A stretch of 64,000 bases of DNA from Microbacterium aurantiacum. GTDB taxonomy: Bacteria; Actinomycetota; Actinomycetes; Actinomycetales; Microbacteriaceae. A program made the translations under genes and the position numbers. The notes under the pieces were generated by a model. That model had not been told where the DNA came from. It saw only the letters and a list, made by a program, of their open reading frames with translations, and made no database searches. The stretch covers positions 1 to 64,000 of the forward strand of contig NZ_PGGU01000009.1 of NCBI RefSeq assembly GCF_002872075.1, read 5' to 3'. Positions 1-9,238 of the stretch are shown here, piece by piece; the first letter of the stretch is position 1; each line of letters opens with the position of its first letter.

Positions 1-1391
1 ACGTCATAGACGTCGCGGACCAGCCAGTTCTCGTCGAGGCGCACGAGCACCAGCATCGATTCGGATGCCGCCGCCCGCTGTTCACCCTCCTCGTGGGCAG
101 AGCCGGCCGGAGTCACCCGGATCACCGCGACGTCGCCGTACTCGTCGACGAGGGCAAGTTCGCGATCGGTCCCGACAGCGCCGAGTCGCTCCACGACACC
201 GACCGCGCCTTCCGCCACAGCGGCGGTGCACGCGGCGTCCTCTGCCTCGGCGCAGGCTCGGATGACCGCGAGCAGAGCCGTCGCCGCATACACCGGGTCG
301 CTGCCCTCTGCGGTCGGCGGACCATCTGTTTCGCCGGACGACGCCGTGGGCTCGTCCGGCGTCGCGCTCGCGGCCGGCTCCTGCGCGGGTGACGTCTGCT
401 CCTCGGACGGTGGGGTCCCGGCATCCGAACCGCCATCGGTCTGTGCCCCGGCTTCGGATGCCCCGCCGGTCGGCCACAGCAGCCCGACGGCCAGCACCGC
501 AGCGGCGGCCGCGCCTGCGACGATCAGGGCCCGGCGTCGCTGCCGTGCAGGCCGGGGAACGGCCGATCCGCTCCCCGTCTGCTTCGAGGAGCGCTGGGAG
601 GCCTCGGGACGCAGCGCGGACAGGGCCGACCACCTCCCCCGCACCCACCGGCGGACGACCTGTACGACCGCCGCCAGGCTGCGGTCCGGAGCCGCGTCGG
701 TCGCATCCTCGAAGACAGCTCGCTGCGGAACGATGTCCCGTGCCCGCTCGGGCGCGAAGACCTCGCGGCGCAGTGGCCGCGGCGCTGCGTTCTCGAACAG
801 CTCCCGCTCCCAATCGTCCTGGACTCGGCGCGGTACCCGGGGCTGATCCAGCCCCTGCTGCACACCGGTGAGCGTCCTGGCCAGCGCTCGGTCCGTCGTG
901 CTCTCCCGCAGCCGCGCGACGATGCGCGCTGCGGACTCCCGAGCGCTCTCGCCCTCGCCGAGCACGAAGACCGGGCGCCCCTCGTCGGTCAGCCACCAGC
1001 CCCCGCGAACGTCCGCCCCGCCGTCGAGCTCATCGACTCCGCGGAGCAGACTACCGACCAGCGTGGCCGTCTCGCCCGCCGTCACCGCGACTCCGGCCGC
1101 CGCACGACGCCCGAGAAATGCGGTGAGCCGCTCCGAGCACCAGGGCAGCAGCACGTCGTGCCCGTCGGGCCGGCGCACTACATCCAGCGGCCCCGCGACG
1201 TGCTCCGCACCGCCGTAAGCCCATCCGTCCCATCCGCTGAGCGCCGCGGCGTCGATCTGCACGGCGACGCCGCTGCCACGGGAGACGAGCGCACCGGCGA
1301 ACGGCCCCTCCTGCGCCTCCAGCATCCGGATCACTCGATGTGCGCCGGGCACGAGAGTGCGGTCGCCGCCGTCCTTGTCACGATCTGCCAT
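1..1391 (-). CDS. membrane-anchored protein of unknown function (3' end missing)
   Basis: The frame is open from ATG at 1391 to the left edge, giving 463 residues without a stop, so the C terminus lies outside the window. The first ~255 residues look cytoplasmic, with acidic and arginine-rich stretches. One hydrophobic segment follows (about residues 257-280, starting RRRALIVAGAA and ending AVGLLWPTGG). After it comes a Ser/Thr/Pro/Glu-rich linker and then a compact domain with SMLVLVRLDENWLVRDVYD near the break. This suggests a single-pass protein with an extracytoplasmic C-terminal domain. I do not recognise the family. It diverges from the DUF4191 gene at 1568 across 176 bases. Confidence 0.7.
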   Translation of the reverse strand, partial: MADRDKDGGDRTLVPGAHRVIRMLEAQEGPFAGALVSRGSGVAVQIDAAALSGWDGWAYGGAEHVAGPLDVVRRPDGHDVLLPWCSERLTAFLGRRAAAGVAVTAGETATLVGSLLRGVDELDGGADVRGGWWLTDEGRPVFVLGEGESARESAARIVARLRESTTDRALARTLTGVQQGLDQPRVPRRVQDDWERELFENAAPRPLRREVFAPERARDIVPQRAVFEDATDAAPDRSLAAVVQVVRRWVRGRWSALSALRPEASQRSSKQTGSGSAVPRPARQRRRALIVAGAAAAAVLAVGLLWPTGGASEAGAQTDGGSDAGTPPSEEQTSPAQEPAASATPDEPTASSGETDGPPTAEGSDPVYAATALLAVIRACAEAEDAACTAAVAEGAVGVVERLGAVGTDRELALVDEYGDVAVIRVTPAGSAHEEGEQRAAASESMLVLVRLDENWLVRDVYD

Positions 1392-1567
1392 GGATCCCAT
1401 GACAGCGCAGCGTCACGCCCAGTGGGGGCCGAGGGGCGCGATGTGGACGAACTCCTCGGAATCACACGCTGTGCAGGAGAAGTCGAACGAGCTGGCCATC
1501 GAATATCGAATCCGCCCGGCGCGAACGCCGACATCCGCAGCATCCCGGACTCGGTAGGCTGATACCT

Positions 1568-2278
1568 ATGGCAAAGCGTGCTCCTGACCCCGAGAAGCGT
1601 CCTGGGTTCTTCTCCCAGATCAAGTCCCTCTTCAGGTTCACCCGTGAGGCTTACGCCTGGCTGCCCTGGGCTCAGATCGCGATCCTCGTCGCAGGCATTC
1701 TCGTCGGCCTGGTCGTCGGCTATCTGATCCCGCCGTTCCAGGTGTGGACGCTGATCCTCTGGGGCATCACCGGTCTCATGCTCGGCGTGCTCGGCTCGCT
1801 CTTCCTGATGACGCGCCTGTCCACGAACGCCATGTACAAGAAGATCGACGGCATGCCCGGTGCCACTGGCCACGTGCTCAGCAGCAGCCTGGGCCGCAGC
1901 TGGCAGGCATCCGACTCACCGGTCGGCATCAACCCGAAGACTCAGGAGGCGGTCTACCGCACCGTCGGCCGCGGCGGCGTCGTCGTCGTCGGCGAGGGCT
2001 CCCGCGGCCGTCTCACCCGCCTCATCAACGAGGAGCGCCAGAAGGTGCAGCGCGTCGCGCAGGGTGTCCCGGTGACGGTGCTGTACGTCGGTCACGGCGA
2101 AGACGACGTGCCGATCAGTCAGCTCGCCAAGACCATCAAGAAGCTGCCGAAGGCGATCGACAAGACCACGATGGCCGCCGTCATCCGCCGCATCGAATCG
2201 GTCTCGCAGTCGCTGTCGTCGCTGCCCATCCCGAAGGGCATCGACCCGACCAAGGCACGTGCACAGCGTCCCCGCTGA
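1568..2278 (+). CDS. DUF4191 family membrane protein
   Basis: 236 residues. A basic N terminus is followed by two membrane segments (about residues 33-54 and 57-82) and a ~150-residue soluble tail, which is the layout of the actinobacterial DUF4191 family. Its function is unknown; in many actinobacteria it sits near lipoate and glutamine synthetase genes, and glnA is nearby here. A TAGGCT box (1555-1560) lies 7 bases before the ATG and there is no Shine-Dalgarno sequence, so the mRNA is probably leaderless. A strong hairpin follows the stop. Confidence 0.85.
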   Translation: MAKRAPDPEKRPGFFSQIKSLFRFTREAYAWLPWAQIAILVAGILVGLVVGYLIPPFQVWTLILWGITGLMLGVLGSLFLMTRLSTNAMYKKIDGMPGATGHVLSSSLGRSWQASDSPVGINPKTQEAVYRTVGRGGVVVVGEGSRGRLTRLINEERQKVQRVAQGVPVTVLYVGHGEDDVPISQLAKTIKKLPKAIDKTTMAAVIRRIESVSQSLSSLPIPKGIDPTKARAQRPR

Positions 2279-2292
2279 CACTTCGCACCTGG

Positions 2293-2338
2293 ACGAAGAA
2301 GCGGCCGCCCTCCTCGGAGGCGCGGCCGCTTCTTTCGT
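2293..2338. terminator. bidirectional terminator between convergent genes
   Basis: A 12-base perfect stem (2297-2308 with 2322-2333, core AGAAGCGGCCGC) encloses a 13-base loop. It is followed on the plus strand by TTTCG and preceded by a matching A-rich flank, so it could serve both DUF4191 (plus) and the rimK-like gene (minus). Confidence 0.85.
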
Positions 2339-2347
2339 CTCGGTCGA

Positions 2348-3535
2348 TCACTCCGAGAGCGGCTCGCGCGGCAGGCGGCGCACCTTCGCGCGGCGCCGGC
2401 GACGCTCGGGGATCATCGAGCGCATCTCCTCCAGCTTGCCGAAGCAGAACAGGCGGTCCTCCGCCTCCAGTACGACATGCTTGCGCGGGTTCGGGATCAC
2501 CGAGACGCCGCGATGCAGGGTGAGCACCGTGATGTCGCGCTCCCAGAGCCCTGCCTCGCCCAGCGTCTTGCCGATGAGGTCGGCAGCGCCGTGCACGAGC
2601 AGCTCGGCGACGCCGTACCCGGTCGAGACCGTGAGCCGCTGGCGGACGTCGATCTCGGGGAAGGCGACCTGCCCGGCGATGTAGTCGATGATGGCACCCG
2701 CGACGTCGAGGTTCGTCGCGGTCTCGATGCCCTGCAGACCCGGCGAGGAGTTGACCTCCATCACCAGCGGGCCGTCCTCGCCCTCGAGCATGTCGACGCC
2801 GGCGACGCGCAGACCCATGATCTGCGCCGAGCGCACCGCGGTCCTCTCGTACACCGGATCCAGTTCGACCCGCTCGACCGATCCACCGCGGTGGACGTTG
2901 GAGCGGAACTCGTCACCGGCCGCCGAGCGGCGCATCGCGGCGACGACCCGGTCCCCGACGACGAGTGCGCGGATGTCGCGTCCACGACTCTCGGAGATGA
3001 ACTTCTGGATCAGCACGTTCTGCTTCGTCGAGTGCAGGGTCTCGATGATCGCCTCGGCGACCTTCACCTGCGGCGCGAGGATGACGCCGATCCCCTGGGT
3101 GCCCTCGAGGAGCTTGATGACGACGGGCGCTCCCCCGACACGTTCGATCGCCGGGCGCACATCGGCGCGATTGCGCACGAACGCCGTGGGCGGCATCGCG
3201 ATGTTGTGGCGCGACAGGATCTGGTTGGCGCGAAGCTTGTCGCGCGCGCTGGAGATGCCGTTCGCGGTGTTCGGCGTGTACACATCCATCTGCTCGAACT
3301 GACGGACCACGGCGGTGCCGAAGTACGTGATCGAGTTGCCGATCCTGGGCAGGATGGCGTCGTAGTCGCTGAGCTGCCGGCCCCGGTAATGCAGGTCGGG
3401 TTCGTCGGCGGTGAGGTCGATGGCGAAGCGGAGGGTGTTGAGGACTTTGACGGTATGGCCGCGCTGGAGGGCGGCCGCTCGCAGACGTTGAGTCGAGTAT
3501 GCCTGCGGGGCACGGGAGAGCACGGCGATCTTCAC
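2348..3535 (-). CDS. rimK: RimK-family ATP-grasp glutamate ligase with C-terminal RCK_C-like domain
   Basis: 395 residues from GTG 3535 (KIAVLSRAPQAYSTQRL, the usual RimK opening), with AGGAAAA six bases upstream; an ATG 48 bases further out would add an unconserved leader. Residues 1-290 are the RimK ATP-grasp region, with VVIKLLEGTQGIGV at 138-151 and the metal-binding EVNSSPG at 260-266. RimK enzymes add glutamate to protein or peptide C termini, classically ribosomal protein S6. Residues ~303-373 (GKTLGEAGL, IPNP, LEAEDRLFCFG) resemble the RCK_C/TrkA-C ligand-binding fold, an unusual addition that could regulate the enzyme. The tail is very basic. It is divergent from the protease-like gene at 3553. 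Confidence 0.85.
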   Translation of the reverse strand: MKIAVLSRAPQAYSTQRLRAAALQRGHTVKVLNTLRFAIDLTADEPDLHYRGRQLSDYDAILPRIGNSITYFGTAVVRQFEQMDVYTPNTANGISSARDKLRANQILSRHNIAMPPTAFVRNRADVRPAIERVGGAPVVIKLLEGTQGIGVILAPQVKVAEAIIETLHSTKQNVLIQKFISESRGRDIRALVVGDRVVAAMRRSAAGDEFRSNVHRGGSVERVELDPVYERTAVRSAQIMGLRVAGVDMLEGEDGPLVMEVNSSPGLQGIETATNLDVAGAIIDYIAGQVAFPEIDVRQRLTVSTGYGVAELLVHGAADLIGKTLGEAGLWERDITVLTLHRGVSVIPNPRKHVVLEAEDRLFCFGKLEEMRSMIPERRRRRAKVRRLPREPLSE

Positions 3536-3552
3536 AAGGTTTTCCTGCCAGG

Positions 3553-4041
3553 ATGTATCAGGTGAGTAGGTCAACCCATTCAAACACCCTTACGGGGTGG
3601 CGCGAGTGGGTGAGCCTGCCCGATCTCGATGTCGAGTGGCTCAAAGCCAAGATCGACACCGGCGCGCGCACTTCTTCTCTGCATGCGTTCGACATCCACG
3701 AGTTCGAGCGGGACGGCGACGCCTGGGTGCGGTTCCAGGTCAAGCCGTGGCAGGACAGTCAAGAGGATGCCGTCGTCGTCGAGTGCCCGGTCCACGACCG
3801 TCGCGCGGTGCGCAGCTCCTCAGGACACGCGCAGGAGCGACTCGTCGTGAAGCTGCTCGTCCGCCTGGTCGATCGCGAGGTGCTCGCGGAGGTGACGCTC
3901 AGCAACCGTGACGAGATGGGCTTCCGGATGCTGATCGGCCGGGAGGCGCTCCGCCGCGGATACGTGGTCGATCCCGCCCGCTCGTTCCTCGGCGGCAGGG
4001 CGCCGCGCGAGGCGCGTCGCCGTAACCGCGGACGCGACTGA
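3553..4041 (+). CDS. retropepsin-like 'ATP-dependent zinc protease' family protein (RimB-like)
   Basis: About 162 residues. It contains [16 protein letters not shown], the DTGA aspartyl-protease-like signature of the pfam05618 family, and a later [20 protein letters not shown], also typical. Members are commonly encoded beside rimK (RimB in Pseudomonas) and are thought to act with it on glutamylated proteins. The intergenic space to rimK is only 17 bases, so the two promoters overlap the opposite 5' regions. The start is uncertain: ATG 3553 is chosen, but GTG 3562 is equally possible and neither has a clear ribosome binding site. Confidence 0.75.
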   Translation: MYQVSRSTHSNTLTGWREWVSLPDLDVEWLKAKIDTGARTSSLHAFDIHEFERDGDAWVRFQVKPWQDSQEDAVVVECPVHDRRAVRSSSGHAQERLVVKLLVRLVDREVLAEVTLSNRDEMGFRMLIGREALRRGYVVDPARSFLGGRAPREARRRNRGRD

Positions 4042-4043
4042 GC

Positions 4044-4472
4044 TCAGGCCCGGACCAGGACGGTCCGCACGGCCTTGTCGTGGAGCCCTCGCTGATCCTC
4101 GTCCCAGATCACGGCAGGGATCACGACGATCAGCAGGAGGGTCCGCACGATCGGACGCCACAGCCCCACCCAGCCGCCGTCGAGGCGTACCACGCGCATC
4201 CCGAGGATGCGGTGCCCCGGGCTGCCGCCGGCTGTCGGGATGAACAGGATCTGCAGCACCGCGAAGACGACGAGCGGGGTGAACTGTGTCAGCCCGGCCT
4301 CGGAGGGCAACGCGAACTGATTGAAGCCGAGGAACGCCGTCGCGATGATCGTGGCGGCGGTGTAATCGATCAGGAGGGCGCCGATCCGGCGTCCGGCCCT
4401 GGCCACGCTTCCGGCGCCCGTCCGCGGGAGTCCGAGTCGTTCACCGGGGTACGCGCTCACAGCATCCGTCAC
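4044..4472 (-). CDS. RDD family membrane protein
   Basis: 142 residues from GTG 4472. The conserved arginine (R29 in [12 protein letters not shown]) and aspartate (D36) of RDD proteins are present, with three to four hydrophobic segments and the family sequence [14 protein letters not shown] mid-protein. Its role is unknown; RDD proteins are small integral membrane proteins, some linked to ion transport. TAGGCT (4484-4479) sits six bases before the GTG, so it is probably leaderless. It converges on the protease-like gene with only two bases between stops, and diverges from glnA. Confidence 0.82.
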   Translation of the reverse strand: MTDAVSAYPGERLGLPRTGAGSVARAGRRIGALLIDYTAATIIATAFLGFNQFALPSEAGLTQFTPLVVFAVLQILFIPTAGGSPGHRILGMRVVRLDGGWVGLWRPIVRTLLLIVVIPAVIWDEDQRGLHDKAVRTVLVRA

Positions 4473-4494
4473 CTGCCCAGCCTACCGAGGGTAC

Positions 4495-4532
4495 GTAACA
4501 CGCCCGAAACAAAGTGGATACTGGGAGGTAAC
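4495..4532. promoter_or_regulatory. four-part GlnR-type box upstream of glnA
   Basis: GTAAC (4495-4499), GAAAC (4506-4510), GATAC (4517-4521) and GTAAC (4528-4532) are each separated by exactly six bases. The first pair matches the actinobacterial GlnR consensus gTnAc-n6-GaAAc perfectly; the second pair is degenerate but keeps the 11-base phase. A TACTGT -10 box for glnA lies at 4543-4548, so the array covers about -60 to -23. GlnR binding is inferred. Confidence 0.72.
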
Positions 4533-4595
4533 CCTCGCGCCGTACTGTGCAGAGTGGCCGTGAAGCCCCGATCCGCTATTCAGGAGTCGTTACCC

Positions 4596-6020
4596 ATGTT
4601 CAAAGATTCATCTGAGGTGCTGAGCTACATCAAGGAGAACGACGTCAAGTTCCTTGACATCCGTTTCACCGATCTGCCTGGTGTGCAGCAGCACTTCAAC
4701 ATTCCCGCTGCCACGGTCGATGAGGACTTCTTCGTCAACGGACAGCTGTTCGACGGCTCCTCGATCCGCGGCTTCGCGAGCATCCACGAGTCCGACATGC
4801 AGCTCATCCCCGATGTCTCCACCGCTTACGTCGACCCGTTCCGCGAGGCCAGCACGATCGTGATGCTGTTCGACATCTACAACCCGCGCACCGGCGAGAT
4901 CTACTCGAAGGACCCGCGCCAGGTCGCCAAGAAGGCCGAGAAGTACCTCGCGTCGACCGGCATCGCGGACACCGCGTACTTCGCTCCCGAGGCCGAGTTC
5001 TACCTCTTCGACGACGTGCGCTACGAGGTCTCGGCCGGCAAGAGCTTCTACCAGGTCGACTCCGAAGAGGCCGCGTGGAACACCGGCCGCGAGGAGGAGG
5101 GCGGAAACCTCGCCAACAAGACCCCGTACAAGGGCGGCTACTTCCCCGTCTCGCCGGTCGACAAGACGGCGGACCTGCGCGACGACATCACGCTGAAGCT
5201 CATCGACGCCGGCTTCATCCTCGAGCGCTCGCACCACGAGGTGGGCACCGCCGGCCAGCAGGAGATCAACTACCGCTTCGACACGATGGTGCACGCGGCC
5301 GACGACATCCTGAAGTTCAAGTACATCGTCAAGAACACCGCTGAGCTGTGGGGCAAGGCCGCCACGTTCATGCCGAAGCCGCTGTACGGCGACAACGGCT
5401 CCGGCATGCACACGCACCAGTCGCTCTGGAGCGAAGGCAAGCCGCTGTTCTACGACGAGACCGGCTACGGCCAGCTCAGCGACGTCGCACGCTGGTACAT
5501 CGGCGGTCTGCTCAAGCACGCGCACGCCGTGCTCGCCTTCACGAACCCGTCGCTGAACAGCTACCACCGCCTGGTGAAGCACTTCGAGGCTCCGGTCAAC
5601 CTGGCGTACTCCGCCGGCAACCGGTCGGCCGCGATCCGCATCCCGCTGACGGGCTCGAACCCGAAGGCCAAGCGCATCGAGTTCCGCGTTCCGGATGCCT
5701 CGGGCAACCCGTACCTGGCATTCGCCGCGCAGCTGATGGCGGGCCTGGACGGCATCAAGAACCGCATCGAGCCGCTCGAGCCCATCGACAAGGACCTGTA
5801 CGAGCTTCCTCCCGAGGAGGCCAAGAACATCCCGCAGGTTCCGAACTCGCTGCTGGACTCGCTGACCGCACTGGAGAACGACCATGACTTCCTCCTCGAG
5901 GGCGGCGTGTTCACCAAGGAGCTCATCGAGACCTGGATCTCCTACAAGTACGACAACGAGATCTTGCCGATGGCCCAGCGCCCGCACCCGTTCGAGTACG
6001 AGCTGTACTTCGGGGTCTGA
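4596..6020 (+). CDS. glnA: glutamine synthetase, type I (GlnA1)
   Basis: 474 residues, the normal length for adenylylated type I glutamine synthetase, which makes glutamine from glutamate, ammonia and ATP as a cytoplasmic dodecamer. Visible signatures are FDGSSIRGF near the N terminus, [18 protein letters not shown], and the adenylylation loop [10 protein letters not shown] with Tyr402. The modifying enzyme GlnE is encoded at 9239-12214. ATG 4596 is preceded by AGGAG nine bases upstream and matches the conserved MFKDSSEVL opening; the same frame stays open to 4080 but that part is not conserved. A GlnR-type array and a -10 box lie upstream and a terminator follows. Confidence 0.97.
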   Translation: MFKDSSEVLSYIKENDVKFLDIRFTDLPGVQQHFNIPAATVDEDFFVNGQLFDGSSIRGFASIHESDMQLIPDVSTAYVDPFREASTIVMLFDIYNPRTGEIYSKDPRQVAKKAEKYLASTGIADTAYFAPEAEFYLFDDVRYEVSAGKSFYQVDSEEAAWNTGREEEGGNLANKTPYKGGYFPVSPVDKTADLRDDITLKLIDAGFILERSHHEVGTAGQQEINYRFDTMVHAADDILKFKYIVKNTAELWGKAATFMPKPLYGDNGSGMHTHQSLWSEGKPLFYDETGYGQLSDVARWYIGGLLKHAHAVLAFTNPSLNSYHRLVKHFEAPVNLAYSAGNRSAAIRIPLTGSNPKAKRIEFRVPDASGNPYLAFAAQLMAGLDGIKNRIEPLEPIDKDLYELPPEEAKNIPQVPNSLLDSLTALENDHDFLLEGGVFTKELIETWISYKYDNEILPMAQRPHPFEYELYFGV

Positions 6021-6038
6021 TCGACAGCTTCACCCAGA

Positions 6039-6075
6039 AAGGGCCCGCCTCAGCGTCATGCTGGGGCGGGCCCTT
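6039..6075 (+). terminator. glnA terminator
   Basis: An 11-base stem (6039-6049 with 6065-6075, AAGGGCCCGCC) with a 15-base loop lies 18 bases after the glnA stop. Confidence 0.85.
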
Positions 6076-6150
6076 CCATGTGTCCGCGTGCTCTCTTGAT
6101 CCGCCCCGCGACGGTTCCTATGCTGGCCGGGACGACGCGAGGAGGAGCAC

Positions 6151-7089
6151 ATGTCCAGACCACCCGTGCTCGGCGGGGACACGCCGGAGCGTGCGACACG
6201 GCACCGCACCGTGGTCGTCGACGGCGTACGCGTCTTCTACCGTGAGAACGGGCCGGCGGACGCGCCGGTTGTGCTTCTCCCCCACGGGTATCCGTCTTCG
6301 TCATTCGCGTACCGCAACCTCATGCCCGCGCTGGCCGACCGATGGCGCACCATCGCTCCCGACCTGCCCGGCTTCGGATACAGCGACACGCCCGGCGCTT
6401 CGGAGTTCTCGTACACGTTCGACGGCTACGCGGCCTTCTTGGAGCGGTTCGTCGACGTGCTCGGCCTGAGCCGCTTCGTCCTCTATCTGCACGACTACGG
6501 CTCGCAGTTCGGATTCCGGCTCGCGCTCTCAGCGCCGGAGAAGGTCACGGCGTTGATCATTTCCAACGGAGACATCTACGAGGATCAGCTCGGGCCGAAG
6601 TACGAACCGCTGAAGGAGTTCTGGAACAGGCCCACAGAAGAGGGACGACGCGCGCTCGGCCAGAACGTGAGCGAAGAGGGATTCCGCGACGAGTTCGTCG
6701 GCGAGGTCGACGAGATGCTCGCGGAGCGAATCCCTCCGGATCTGTGGACTCTCGCCTGGGCGCAATTGGGGACGCCTGAGCGCCGCGAGAACCTCACGAA
6801 CCTGCTCGCCGACCAGCGGCATACCCTGGCCTGGTTCCCCCGAGAGCAGGCGTATCTGCGAGAGCACCGGCCTCCGACGCTCATCGTCTGGGGCCCTCAG
6901 GACGGATACATGCCGGCGGGGGCGGCTCGCGCGTACCACCGCGATCACCCCGACGCCGAGTTGCATCTCGTCGACGGCGGGCACTGGCTCCTCGAGACCA
7001 GCTTCGACGAGGTCGTCTCCCTCATCCGGGAGTTCCTGGATCGTGTTCTCCCGATGCCGCCGACACGAGAGGGCCCAGAAGCGCCGTAG
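6151..7089 (+). CDS. alpha/beta hydrolase, epoxide hydrolase/haloalkane dehalogenase-like
   Basis: 312 residues with a classic alpha/beta hydrolase fold. HGYPSS (45-50) forms the oxyanion region. The nucleophile elbow is LHDYGSQFG with Asp115 rather than Ser, followed by acidic D251 (WGPQDGY) and H278 (DGGHWLLE). An Asp nucleophile is typical of epoxide hydrolases and haloalkane dehalogenases, which form an alkyl-enzyme ester. The substrate is unknown. GAGGAGG lies just before the ATG, and a TATGCT -10 box at 6118-6123 gives a short leader. It may be co-transcribed with the transporter gene that starts 43 bases downstream. Confidence 0.85.
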   Translation: MSRPPVLGGDTPERATRHRTVVVDGVRVFYRENGPADAPVVLLPHGYPSSSFAYRNLMPALADRWRTIAPDLPGFGYSDTPGASEFSYTFDGYAAFLERFVDVLGLSRFVLYLHDYGSQFGFRLALSAPEKVTALIISNGDIYEDQLGPKYEPLKEFWNRPTEEGRRALGQNVSEEGFRDEFVGEVDEMLAERIPPDLWTLAWAQLGTPERRENLTNLLADQRHTLAWFPREQAYLREHRPPTLIVWGPQDGYMPAGAARAYHRDHPDAELHLVDGGHWLLETSFDEVVSLIREFLDRVLPMPPTREGPEAP

Positions 7090-7131
7090 TGTTCAATGGT
7101 TGGATCCGATCGGAATCACGGGGAGATGACC

Positions 7132-8283
7132 ATGCGTCGACGCAGCACCGCAGTCACGACTGCCGAACAGCCGCGGCCGGCTTCGAAACCGGGGCGCCAG
7201 TCCCAGGCCTGGAAGATCAACCCCTTCACGTTCGGCCTGCTCGGTGCCCTCGGGGTCCTGGTCGCGCTGCTCATCGGCGGAATGGTCGGCCAGCTCGCGA
7301 CGGTGCTCGTCTACATCGGCGTCGCCCTGTTCCTCGCACTGGGTCTGGACCCGCTCGTCGCCCTGATCGAGCGGAGACTCCCGCGTCCGGCCGCCGTGAC
7401 CATCGTCGTGGCGTCCGTCCTTCTCGTCTTCGCGGGGATCATCGTCGCCATCGTGCCGATCCTGGTCGAACAGATCACGAACCTGATCGACGACGGCCCC
7501 CAGATGGTCGCCGACATCACCGCCAGCGCCTGGTTCAAAGACATGAGCGCGCAGTTCGGGACGGTGTTCCAGGACGCGGCGGACGGCGTGCTCAGCTTCC
7601 TCCAGGACCCGGGCAACTTCGCGAACATCAGCGGGGGCGTCCTCGCGGTGGGCGTCGGCATCGCCGGCGGTTTCACGGCCGTCACGATCGTCCTGATCCT
7701 GACCCTGTACTTCATGGCCTCGCTGCGCGGCATCAAGCGAACCGCGGTCCGCTTCGTCCCCGCTTACCAGCGGTCGCGTTTCAGCGGTCTCCTCGAGGAC
7801 GTGTCCGGCGCCGTCGGTCGCTACGTGATCGGCCAGGCGAGCCTCGCCCTCATCAACGGCGTCCTCAGCCTGATCTTCCTGAGCATCATCCAAGCCCCGG
7901 TTCCGGCCCTGCTCGCCCTCCTGGCCTTCATCGGATCGCTCATCCCGCTGGTCGGCACGCTGAGCGCGTCCATCGTCATCTCGCTCATCTGCCTGATCGC
8001 CGCGCCTCAGACCGCGCTGATCGCCGCGATCTACTACCTCGTGTACATGCAGATCGAGGCATACGTTCTCAGCCCCAGGATCATGAGCAGAGCCGTCGCC
8101 GTCCCCGGCGCGGTCGTGGTGATCGCCGCTGTGGGCGGCGGAGCGCTGGGTGGAATCCTCGGCGCCCTCGTGGCCATCCCGGTCGCGGCAAGCGTCATCA
8201 TCATCATCCAGAAGGTGACGTTCCCTGCTCAGGACGGCAAGATAGTGCCGCCGGACGGCGATCTGATCGTCAGTACACCCTGA
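7132..8283 (+). CDS. AI-2E family transporter (PerM-like permease)
   Basis: 383 residues from ATG 7132, with GGGGAG six bases upstream; ATG 7126 is an alternative. Two hydrophobic segments follow a basic N terminus, then a ~100-residue amphipathic region and five or more further membrane helices ending at VVIAAVGGGALGGILGALVAIPVAA, the layout of the AI-2E transporter family. Family members export varied small molecules or ions; autoinducer-2 export should not be assumed. The C terminus overlaps the end of the convergent kinase-like gene by 14 bases. Confidence 0.85.
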   Translation: MRRRSTAVTTAEQPRPASKPGRQSQAWKINPFTFGLLGALGVLVALLIGGMVGQLATVLVYIGVALFLALGLDPLVALIERRLPRPAAVTIVVASVLLVFAGIIVAIVPILVEQITNLIDDGPQMVADITASAWFKDMSAQFGTVFQDAADGVLSFLQDPGNFANISGGVLAVGVGIAGGFTAVTIVLILTLYFMASLRGIKRTAVRFVPAYQRSRFSGLLEDVSGAVGRYVIGQASLALINGVLSLIFLSIIQAPVPALLALLAFIGSLIPLVGTLSASIVISLICLIAAPQTALIAAIYYLVYMQIEAYVLSPRIMSRAVAVPGAVVVIAAVGGGALGGILGALVAIPVAASVIIIIQKVTFPAQDGKIVPPDGDLIVSTP

Positions 8284-9187
8284 GAGCGGCCGGCTGCACG
8301 CGCACCGAGAACACCGACACCTCGCCCAGTTCTTCGCCGTCGACCTCGAACGCCTGCGGCCGGGCGAGTTCGACCGTGATCCGCTTGGCTGTGAGGTGAC
8401 GGGTCGACTCCGTGCTCACCGTTTCCGGCTCCAGCGTGAACAGGCGCCGGATGCCGTTGTCCCAGACGACCGTTCGCACGGTGTCGAGCCACTGCAGCGC
8501 TCCATCGGCGCTGATCAGGAGCAGGTCGAGCAGACCGTCATCGAGGGTCGCATCCGGTAGCAGGCGGATGCCGCCCTGCACCATCCCGCAGTTCCCGATC
8601 AGCAGCGTGTGGCCCTCGATCTCCTGCGGATCGTCGTCGTCGAGGGTCAGCGTGATCGACGTCATCTCGGTGCCGGCGAGGGCGCGGCCCATCGCCTCGA
8701 CGTACGCGAGCCATCCGGCGCGATCCTTCAGGTCGTCATCGGTCTCGACGAGCATCTGCGCATCGATGCCGAAGCCCACCATGACTGCGAAGGCATGCTC
8801 CTCGCCGTCCAGCTCCACCCAGCCGAGGTCGATCGCCCGCGGCACGCCGTCAGAGACCCGCGCGAGCGCGGCCGGGATGTCCTCCAGCGGCAGTTCGAGA
8901 TTCCGCGCGAGAAGGTTCCCCGTCCCCTGCGGCACGATGCCGAGGACGACGTCGGTACCGGCGACGACCTCCGCAACTGCGCGCACCGTGCCGTCGCCGC
9001 CTACGGCGAGCACGGTGCCGCAACCGGCATCGACAGCCTCTCGCGCCATGCCCCGACCCGGGTCATCGACGCTCGTCTCCCACCAGCGCACATCCGTGTC
9101 CGAGTCGAATGCGGCCTCGACCGCGGTGCGCAGCTGGTCCTCATCGATCTTCGAGGGATTCCAGATCACGCCTATGGAATTCGTCAT
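8270..9187 (-). CDS. diacylglycerol kinase-like (DagK catalytic domain) lipid kinase
   Basis: 305 residues. GGDGTVR at 63-69 is the nucleotide-binding motif of the DagK/sphingosine kinase/YegS superfamily, followed by PQGTGNLLARN (about 92-102), the second signature, and a beta-rich C-terminal domain. Such enzymes phosphorylate diacylglycerol or related lipids at the inner membrane face. The exact substrate is not visible. It stands alone between the transporter (convergent, 14-base overlap) and glnE, which lies upstream on the same strand. Confidence 0.87.
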   Translation of the reverse strand: MTNSIGVIWNPSKIDEDQLRTAVEAAFDSDTDVRWWETSVDDPGRGMAREAVDAGCGTVLAVGGDGTVRAVAEVVAGTDVVLGIVPQGTGNLLARNLELPLEDIPAALARVSDGVPRAIDLGWVELDGEEHAFAVMVGFGIDAQMLVETDDDLKDRAGWLAYVEAMGRALAGTEMTSITLTLDDDDPQEIEGHTLLIGNCGMVQGGIRLLPDATLDDGLLDLLLISADGALQWLDTVRTVVWDNGIRRLFTLEPETVSTESTRHLTAKRITVELARPQAFEVDGEELGEVSVFSVRVQPAALRVY

Positions 9188-9238
9188 GGATTCACTCTGC
9201 GTGACGCGGTCGCTCCATGCAACTCGCGAGGTGCGGAC

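Noticed and set aside
4080..4595. An N-terminal extension of the glnA frame by 172 codons
   Set aside because: It is antisense to the RDD gene and crosses the GlnR-type box and promoter; the conserved glnA start with its ribosome binding site is at 4596.
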